Shown: positions 52,533 through 57,711 of the stretch, piece by piece
How positions within the stretch are numbered: position 1 is the first letter of the stretch
Layout of the letters: every line of letters starts with the position of its first letter
Origin: Bacillota bacterium
GTDB taxonomy: Bacteria > Bacillota > Bacilli > Paenibacillales > Paenibacillaceae
NCBI GenBank assembly: GCA_023460795.1
Contig: JAEWPC010000074.1
Span: 1 to 57,711 of the forward strand
Direction of reading: 5' to 3'
Length of the DNA stretch: 57,711 bases
Program-made: the position numbers and the translations under genes
The notes under the pieces: model-generated
Seen by the model: only the letters and a program-made list of their open reading frames with translations
Databases searched by the model: none
Told to the model about the DNA's origin: nothing

Positions 52533-54091
52533 TTGGATGGGTTCACTTTGTAATAGTTTTGCAGAAGCGGAACGAGCCCCAGCGTGTTCTTGCGCAGCTG
52601 CTGCGCGCTGAAGTAGACGTCTCCGCCGATTTCCGGGAATCGTTCGTTATATTTAAGCTGATTGATGATCTCATCCGCCGACTGCCAGCCTGTCTCGCTC
52701 GTGCCCAGCTTGTATGCGGCATGACCGATGTACAGGCTTACGTTCGTTCCCCGCACCTCTTTGCTCCACCAATCGACGAGCTTGTCGTATCTGGCGACCG
52801 ACAGCGATAAGCTCCAGTAAATTTGCGGCATGACGTAGTCGATCCATTCCTCTTGAATCCACTTCCTTACGTCGGCGTACATGTCGTCGTACGTCTCGAC
52901 TCCGGCTCTCGTATCCGAGCCGGTAGGATCGGACGAGGCGTTGCGCCATACGCCGAACGGGCTGATGCCGAAGTCGATCGCCGGTTTGGCCGCATGGATC
53001 GTCTTGCCCAGCTTGCTGACGAACTGATTGATGTTGTCGCGCCGCCAATCGCCGACATCGGCGATCCGATTCGGGTTGTAAGCGGCGAACGTCGCGGCAT
53101 CGTCGAACTTGCCGTCCGTCGGATAGAAGTAATCGTCCAGATGGACGCCGTCCACCTCGTATTTCTTCACGACTTCCATAACGACGTCGGTGATGTGCTG
53201 GCGGGCATCCGGAATGCCCGGATTGATATACGGCTTTCCGTTCGCGTTCACGATCCACTCGGGATGCTCCTTCATCACGTGATTGGCGGCCAAACCGTCC
53301 GTCTTGGCGTCCACGTTCGCGCGGAACGGATTAAACCAGGCATGGAACTCCATCCCTCTCTTATGCGTCTCCGCGATCATGAACGCCAGCGGGTCGTAAC
53401 CCGGATCCTGGCCTTGCGCGCCTGTCAGGAACTTCGTCCAGGGGACGAGCTTGGACGGGTACAACGCGTCAGCCGACGGGCGAACCTGCACGAATACCGT
53501 ATTGAGCCCCATGCCTTGGAGCTCGTCGAGCATTTGCGCATACTCCTGCTGTTGCTGCGCCGTATTCCCGTACGAGGCGGCGGAGGGCCAATCCAGATTG
53601 TAGACCGTCGACACCCAAGCCCCTCTAAGAGAGGTTACGCCGTCTTTGGATTCCAGTTTGATCGTGCTGGCGGAACCGTACCAAGTAACGAGAAGACCCA
53701 ACTGTTCGCTTACGAAGCGAAGCGGCACCATCGCTCGGCTATTTTTGAGCTCGACGCTGGCATCGAGAGGCACCTTCGCGCTGCCGACCATCGCGAATTT
53801 CTGTCCGACCTTCATCGTCAGCTTCAAGTCACCTTTGCTGATCGTCGCCGTCTGCGTCTTCTGAGACCAGCCGACGTTCGCCTTCAAGCTCTCGCTAATG
53901 ACGCGAAGCGGCACCATCGTCACGTTCGCCTTAGGCACGATGTACGGAGCGACGTCGGTTTTGATCTTAACCCCGTTCAGGTAAATGCTGATCGGCTGCG
54001 CGGCGGACGATACGCCGCCGGACGCCCCGAACAAGCTGGCAATAAGAAACATGAATACGATGAATGGCATGTACTTGCGCGTACGCAACAT
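52529..54091 (-). CDS. Secreted GHL10-type glycosyl hydrolase with copper amine oxidase N-like domain
   Basis: This 520-residue exported protein has a signal peptide (MPFIVFMFLIASLFGASGGVSS) and a copper-amine-oxidase-N-like region with two repeats ending MVPLRVISE and MVPLRFVSE (about 35-145). The family 10-like hydrolase core follows: LRGAWVSTVYNLDWPS, TVFVQVRPSADALYPSK, FHAWFNPFRANV, YEVDGVHLDDYFYP, WIDYVMPQIYWS. The N-terminal part is a cell-wall-binding-type module common in Paenibacillus. The catalytic substrate is unknown, possibly a cell-wall or capsule glycan. Confidence 0.88.
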   Translation of the reverse strand: MLRTRKYMPFIVFMFLIASLFGASGGVSSAAQPISIYLNGVKIKTDVAPYIVPKANVTMVPLRVISESLKANVGWSQKTQTATISKGDLKLTMKVGQKFAMVGSAKVPLDASVELKNSRAMVPLRFVSEQLGLLVTWYGSASTIKLESKDGVTSLRGAWVSTVYNLDWPSAASYGNTAQQQQEYAQMLDELQGMGLNTVFVQVRPSADALYPSKLVPWTKFLTGAQGQDPGYDPLAFMIAETHKRGMEFHAWFNPFRANVDAKTDGLAANHVMKEHPEWIVNANGKPYINPGIPDARQHITDVVMEVVKKYEVDGVHLDDYFYPTDGKFDDAATFAAYNPNRIADVGDWRRDNINQFVSKLGKTIHAAKPAIDFGISPFGVWRNASSDPTGSDTRAGVETYDDMYADVRKWIQEEWIDYVMPQIYWSLSLSVARYDKLVDWWSKEVRGTNVSLYIGHAAYKLGTSETGWQSADEIINQLKYNERFPEIGGDVYFSAQQLRKNTLGLVPLLQNYYKVNPSN

Positions 54092-54176
54092 CTAGACTCC
54101 TCCGTCTCCTAACGAACTTGCTGTACTATAGACGCTCGCAATAGAGACGAGGTTGCGGGGGGAGTCGTATTTATTC

Positions 54177-54662
54177 CTAGCTTCTGCGAGATGGCCAAGA
54201 GCCTTGCAGCTTGCGGATGAGCACGATTTGACCGGCGTGGTAAGCGTCGTGCTGGATCAAGCTGTATAGCCAGCCGTCGAGCTCCCGGCTCGGTATCGCG
54301 CCTTTCCAATCGCCGTCCTTGAGGCCCGCGATCCTGAAGCGAATTTGATGATGAATGTCGTGACTATGAGCCACCGTCTTAGCCCAAGCTTCATCGTCTG
54401 AAGCCTCTACGCGGAACGTGTCGTCGTTCGTTACGCCTTCGGGGTATGCGGTTTCCTCCCCCGTCATGCGTTTCAACAACCGTTCCTTGTAGAAGATCAA
54501 ATGGTTAACCGTCTCCCAGATCGTGTTGACGGGTTCGCCTTCCGGCCGCCAGCTCGCTTGTTCCGCCGTTACGCTCTCCAATGCGTCCGCTACCGGCGGG
54601 TACCAATCCTCCTTGTCGTAACAAATTTCCCAGCCGTGACGAAGCAGTTCCGATTTATTCAT
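54177..54662 (-). CDS. DinB family protein
   Basis: This 161-residue four-helix protein has the metal-binding His pattern: HLIFYKERLL, HSHDIHHQI and QHDAYHAGQIVLIRK. DinB-fold proteins include bacillithiol transferases and damage-induced proteins; this one has no clear thiol-transferase signature beyond the fold. AGGAGG precedes the ATG. Confidence 0.82.
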   Translation of the reverse strand: MNKSELLRHGWEICYDKEDWYPPVADALESVTAEQASWRPEGEPVNTIWETVNHLIFYKERLLKRMTGEETAYPEGVTNDDTFRVEASDDEAWAKTVAHSHDIHHQIRFRIAGLKDGDWKGAIPSRELDGWLYSLIQHDAYHAGQIVLIRKLQGSWPSRRS

Positions 54663-54805
54663 CCAAAGTCCTCCTGTAACTATCTAAAATAAATTTGCTC
54701 GTTACATCATGAAATGTATCATACGGACGTTGTCGATTTCAAGTAACTAGCTAATCTTATTTTAAGCTGTTACAATGTTGGCAGCAGAAGGAGGACGATC
54801 CCGAA

Positions 54806-55369
54806 ATGCTTTGGATCGATTTCATCAACAGCGATTATCACGACTGGCGCGGCGGGAACCGTTCCGAAGACAGGCTGGACCGTTCGGGTTGGCTTGCCGA
54901 GCTATTGTCGCATTACAGGCTTGCCGCGGACGAACCGCATCCGGACGAGCTTGACCGGCTAAAGCAGCTCCGAACGCTTCTGTTCTCCATCGTGAAGCGT
55001 CATGTCGGCGGAGACCGGCCCGATCAGGAGATGATCGCAGCCCTGAACCTTGTGCTAGCTCAAGGTGCGTTCGTCAGCCAAGTCGATACGGACGGCGAAA
55101 CCTACACGCTGCGACAAGCGCCCTCTGCGAACGGCTGGCCGCAAGCGATGTCGGCGATTGCTTCTTCCTTCGCCGACATGCTGGCGTCGGGAGGCGCATC
55201 ACGCATCCGCATGTGCGACAATCCCGATTGTCGGTGGATTTATTACGACGAAACGCGCAACCGTTCCAAGCGATATTGCGACGATAAAATGTGCGGCAAC
55301 CTGATGAAAGTCCGCCGTTTCCGCGCACGGCATAAGGCAGCGGCCGAAGCCCCCCTTACGGAGTCTTGA
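54806..55369 (+). CDS. CGNR zinc-finger / ABATE-domain putative regulator
   Basis: This 187-residue protein starts with FINSDYHDWRGG, the ABATE-type N-terminus, followed by a helical body. It ends with a zinc finger: CDNPDCRWIYYDETRNRSKRYC, then DDKMCGNLMKVRRFRARHK, which contains the CGNR-type motif (CGNLMK here, with Leu for Arg). These proteins are thought to regulate stress or transport genes. AGGAGG precedes the ATG. Confidence 0.82.
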   Translation: MLWIDFINSDYHDWRGGNRSEDRLDRSGWLAELLSHYRLAADEPHPDELDRLKQLRTLLFSIVKRHVGGDRPDQEMIAALNLVLAQGAFVSQVDTDGETYTLRQAPSANGWPQAMSAIASSFADMLASGGASRIRMCDNPDCRWIYYDETRNRSKRYCDDKMCGNLMKVRRFRARHKAAAEAPLTES

Positions 55370-55372
55370 ACA

Positions 55373-55413
55373 AAAAATCACCATTTGCTTCGCCTGAAGC
55401 AAATGGTGATTTT
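55373..55413. terminator. Bidirectional terminator between CGNR and AKR genes
   Basis: AAAAAATCACCATTTGCTTC-GCCT-GAAGCAAATGGTGATTTT, a long perfect hairpin with A/T flanks, between convergent genes. Confidence 0.9.
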
Positions 55414-55416
55414 CGT

Positions 55417-56328
55417 TTACGCGATCGGCTTGCAGCCTACGGCATCGAGCCTCCGTTTGGCTTCCGCGTACACGTCTGCCGGCAGAACGCCGTTGGCGGC
55501 GAACCGAACGTTCTCCGCCAGATGCGCCGGGTTCATCGTGCCGACGATCGTCGTCGACAGTTGCGGATGAGTGAGCGTGAACCGAAGCAGGAAGCCCGTG
55601 CGGCTCTCCCCTTCTACGAGCAGATCGTCCAGCTTCGCCTCGTTCCAGGTTGCCCAGCGATCGGCCAAACCAAGTCCCGCTCCCGGTTCGCCGCGACCGA
55701 CGCCGCCGCGAATAATGATGCCGGCGCCGCCTTCCCCCGCTTCCGTAATCAGCTGCTCATGGTCGCGCTCCAGCGCGGAATAAGGAATCTGGAACGTATC
55801 GAAGTCTCCCGACCGAATGTAAGCAGGCAAGTGCGGCAAATAAGAAGAGATGCCGATCCAGCGGACTTTACCGGTCGCTTGGATTTCCTTCAACACGTCG
55901 ACGAGCTGCCCTTCTTCCGCTTGCTGAACGGTAGGCCCGTGCAGTTGCAGCAAGTCGATGTAGTCCGTCTTCATCCGGCGAAGGCTCGTATCGATGTTGT
56001 GGAGCAGGTTGTCTCTCGTCCATACGTGAGGCGTCTCGTCATGATCGCCGCAGTCGACGAGCGTGCAGCCGCATTTGGTCGCGAGAATGTACTCCTGCCG
56101 GCGATGGCTGATGAACTTGCCGATCAGCTCTTCGCTTCTTCCGTAGTCGTAGGCCGTATCGATGAAGTTAATGCCTGCGTCCAGCACCGCGTTCAGAATC
56201 GCCTCGCTCTGTTCGTCGGTGACCGGTCTTCCGTTCCACACGCGCGGTCCGCGGATTTCCATCGCTCCGAAACCGAGCTTCGTCACCTCGAGTCCCGTTC
56301 TCCCCAATATCGCTTTGTCCATGTTCAT
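55417..56328 (-). CDS. Aldo/keto reductase
   Basis: This 303-residue (alpha/beta)8 NADPH reductase has LGFGAMEIRGP, NFIDTAYDYGRSEELIG (Asp and Tyr of the catalytic tetrad), ILATKCGC (Lys), DYIDLLQLHGP (His) and a late LSTTIVGTMNPAHLAENV cofactor loop. It lies 18 bp after the SDR gene and probably shares its transcript. Confidence 0.9.
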   Translation of the reverse strand: MNMDKAILGRTGLEVTKLGFGAMEIRGPRVWNGRPVTDEQSEAILNAVLDAGINFIDTAYDYGRSEELIGKFISHRRQEYILATKCGCTLVDCGDHDETPHVWTRDNLLHNIDTSLRRMKTDYIDLLQLHGPTVQQAEEGQLVDVLKEIQATGKVRWIGISSYLPHLPAYIRSGDFDTFQIPYSALERDHEQLITEAGEGGAGIIIRGGVGRGEPGAGLGLADRWATWNEAKLDDLLVEGESRTGFLLRFTLTHPQLSTTIVGTMNPAHLAENVRFAANGVLPADVYAEAKRRLDAVGCKPIA

Positions 56329-56346
56329 CTCTCCCCTATGTTCGAA

Positions 56347-57108
56347 TTATATCGCCGGCATGACGTTGCCGCCGTTGACCGGAATGTATGCGCCCGTAAT
56401 GAAGCTCGCCAGATCGGAAGCCAGGAACGCAACCGCATTGGCGATCTCCTGATCGGTACCTCTCCTCTTGAGCGGCACCGTGCTCTCGTAAGCTTCGCTT
56501 CTCTCCGTGTTATTCTCGCGGTCCCGGTCGCTGATCGTCCAGCCAGGCGCCACTTGGTTCACCGTAATCTGATGCTCGCCGATTTCCTTCGCCAGAATGC
56601 GGTATACGCCGTCCATGCCGCGTTTGCCCGCGACGTACGCGGACTGCGTAGGGAAGTTCTGCATCGAACACTCCGTATTGATGCCGATGAATCTCCCCCA
56701 CTTCGCGTCGATCATCGCCGGAGCGAACGTCTTCGCCAAATAGACGCTCTGCATGACGCACGATTCGAACTGGCTCTCGTAATCTTCCGGCGCCTGCTCG
56801 AGAATCGATGTCCATTGGTATTGCGCCACGGCGTTGGCGACGACGATGTTAACGGTTCCAAGTGACTGCTCGGTGGTACGCTTCATCGCTTGGATCGATT
56901 CGAGGCTCGTAACGTCTCCTTGCACGATAACGGCGCGTCTTCCCAGCGCTTTGACCTCTTCCTGCAGCTTAAGCGCTTGCGCTTCGTTGCTGCGGTAATG
57001 GATCGCGACGTCCGCGCCGCATAACGCGAGCGTACGGGTCATCACTCGCCCTAGCTCTCCGGTCGCCCCGGTCACGAGTGCGATTCGGTTCGATAAATCC
57101 AGCTTCAT
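56347..57108 (-). CDS. SDR family oxidoreductase
   Basis: This 253-residue classical SDR has LVTGATGELGRVMTRTLA (cofactor loop), IVVANAVAQ in place of the usual NNAG, FIGINTECSMQNFPTQSAYVAGKRGMDG (Tyr and Lys; the catalytic Ser position reads Thr/Glu-Cys-Ser) and QVAPGWT. Ends GAYIPVNGGNVMPA. It leads a two-gene unit with the aldo/keto reductase. Substrate unknown. Confidence 0.88.
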   Translation of the reverse strand: MKLDLSNRIALVTGATGELGRVMTRTLALCGADVAIHYRSNEAQALKLQEEVKALGRRAVIVQGDVTSLESIQAMKRTTEQSLGTVNIVVANAVAQYQWTSILEQAPEDYESQFESCVMQSVYLAKTFAPAMIDAKWGRFIGINTECSMQNFPTQSAYVAGKRGMDGVYRILAKEIGEHQITVNQVAPGWTISDRDRENNTERSEAYESTVPLKRRGTDQEIANAVAFLASDLASFITGAYIPVNGGNVMPAI

Positions 57109-57267
57109 GCCTCATTCCCGCTCCTCTCCGTATGTACGTATATCTCCTCTATCATCATAGGCGTTTCGGAAGAGGAATACAATAAACGCGCGTTTAGGAG
57201 TGGGTTAAAACCCTATTTGAAAGAACATCCAAACCCCGTCATATTCATGAAGCAGGTTAAAGCAGCT

Positions 57268-57492
57268 GTCGGGAGCTTGAGCGAAATATCGTACAACGTG
57301 CGATAGTGGTGGGATCGTCGGGGTCTTTGTACGAAATATCGAATATACGTGCGATTGTGGAGGGATCGGTCGGGGACTCTGTGCGAAATATCGTACAAAC
57401 GTGCGATGGTGGAGGGATCGGTCGGGGACTCTGTGCGAAATATCGTACAAACGAGCGATTGTGGAGGATCGGTCGAGCGCTCTGTGCGAAAT
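57268..57492. repeat. Tandem repeat array, about four 50-52 bp units
   Basis: Units start with GCGAAATATCGTAC at 57281, 57331, 57383 and 57435, with a partial copy before (from about 57268) and one after (57486). The common order is CGAAATATCGTACAA, ACGTGCGAT, GTGGAGGGATCGG, TCGGGGACTCTGT. Units 2-4 are most alike. The open frames across it on the minus strand are repetitive and not credible genes. The rest of 57109-57267 shows nothing recognisable. Confidence 0.85.
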
Positions 57493-57500
57493 TGCTCTTC

Positions 57501-57711
57501 TGTCAAGAAAGTGGACACTCCATAACTCACGCTACCTGCTTGTAATATTGCTCCTCAAATAGCACCGGTGACATGTATCCGATGGTACTGTTTGAACGTT
57601 TGCGGTTGTAAAAAAATTCGATGTAGCGGTAGATCTTCTCGAATGCTTCTTGCTTGGTTTTGAATTTCGGATTGCTGTAAATGAACTCTCTCTTCAAGAT
57701 ACTGTGAAACG
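57501..57711 (-). mobile_element. IS3-family insertion sequence, one end only
   Basis: The element end begins TGTCAAGAAAGTGGACACTCC, typical of the terminal repeats of IS3-family elements (TG...CA), 26 bp before the transposase stop. It directly abuts the tandem repeat array. The rest of the element lies beyond the window. Confidence 0.8.
57527..57711 (-). CDS. IS3-family transposase OrfB, C-terminal part
   Basis: About 61 residues are visible, from a frame open at the window edge to the stop. They read HSILKREFIYSNPKFK, then IYRYIEFFYNRKRSNSTIGYM and SPVLFEEQYYKQ, the end of the integrase core with the third catalytic Glu in KREF. The family's usual ending is intact. Group (probably IS150-like) is inferred. 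Confidence 0.88.
   Translation of the reverse strand, partial: FHSILKREFIYSNPKFKTKQEAFEKIYRYIEFFYNRKRSNSTIGYMSPVLFEEQYYKQVA

Noticed and set aside
52823..54112. 429-residue plus-strand frame opposite the GHL10 gene
   Set aside because: Shadow frame; the minus strand carries a signal peptide, two copper-amine-oxidase-N repeats and the hydrolase core.
55366..56865. 499-residue plus-strand open frame opposite the aldo/keto reductase and SDR
   Set aside because: Arg/Val/Asp-rich composition typical of antisense frames in GC-rich genes; both opposite genes have intact catalytic motifs.
57268..57492. Tandem array as a possible CRISPR
   Set aside because: Units are directly adjacent with no unique spacers and no cas genes nearby.
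57205..57530. Open frames of 81 and 105 residues across the tandem repeats
   Set aside because: They are periodic translations of the 50-52 bp repeat, overlap each other in different frames and lack a good ribosome binding site.

Overview
The window looks like chromosomal DNA of a Gram-positive, GC-rich, endospore-former-type Firmicute of the Paenibacillaceae (Paenibacillus or Cohnella-like). The evidence is: strong AGGAGG-type ribosome binding sites with frequent TTG and GTG starts; YesM/YesN-type two-component pairs beside sugar ABC importers that lack their own ATPase; paired LplB/YtcP-type permeases; copper-amine-oxidase-N plus GHL10 proteins; and an adaA-ogt-alkA locus laid out as in bacilli. 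Genus is an inference; no rRNA or tRNA gene was seen.

Layout. 1-7 kb: a Tat-exported multicopper oxidase with a ZIP metal permease; a MerR-controlled MFS pump; an EamA transporter behind a guanine-class riboswitch; a murI operon. 7-19 kb: a Gfo/Idh dehydrogenase with a TIM-barrel isomerase, a phosphotransferase, an SH3/glucosaminidase protein, a PH-domain protein, a GDPD phosphodiesterase overlapping a small coiled-coil gene, the large helicase Lhr, a NiaP-like niacin permease and a 350-bp intergenic region with degenerate repeats. 19-30 kb: an ABC exporter, a second EamA transporter, a divergent ArsR/P-type ATPase zinc-cadmium module, DUF445 and M42 peptidase genes, a short transcription unit that may encode a 32-residue peptide, rsgA, an acetyltransferase, a radical SAM protein and a phosphodiesterase.

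30.4-36.8 kb: a seven-gene minus-strand operon (VOC, sugar-binding lipoprotein, two permeases, tautomerase, SDR, VOC) with a divergent AraC regulator. It looks like one uptake-and-catabolism unit for an unknown small carbohydrate-like compound. 36.9-48.5 kb: ppaC, then a polysaccharide-utilisation operon read LplB-type permease, YtcP-type permease, solute-binding protein, histidine kinase, response regulator, clan GH-A hydrolase, GH88 hydrolase. A second, paralogous solute-binding protein lies upstream and is translationally coupled to the DNA-repair gene ogt.

48.5-57.7 kb: the adaptive response to alkylation (adaA, ogt, divergent alkA with an apparent CTG start), fused msrAB, an alpha/beta hydrolase, a GHL10-type glycosidase, DinB, a CGNR zinc-finger regulator, an aldo/keto reductase with an SDR, a 50-52 bp tandem repeat array, and the end of an IS3-family element that runs out of the window.

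The most interesting signals are the guanine-type ON riboswitch before an EamA transporter, the multicopper oxidase/ZIP pair, the VOC-tautomerase-SDR importer operon, the orphan binding protein coupled to ogt, and the 32-codon transcription unit before rsgA.
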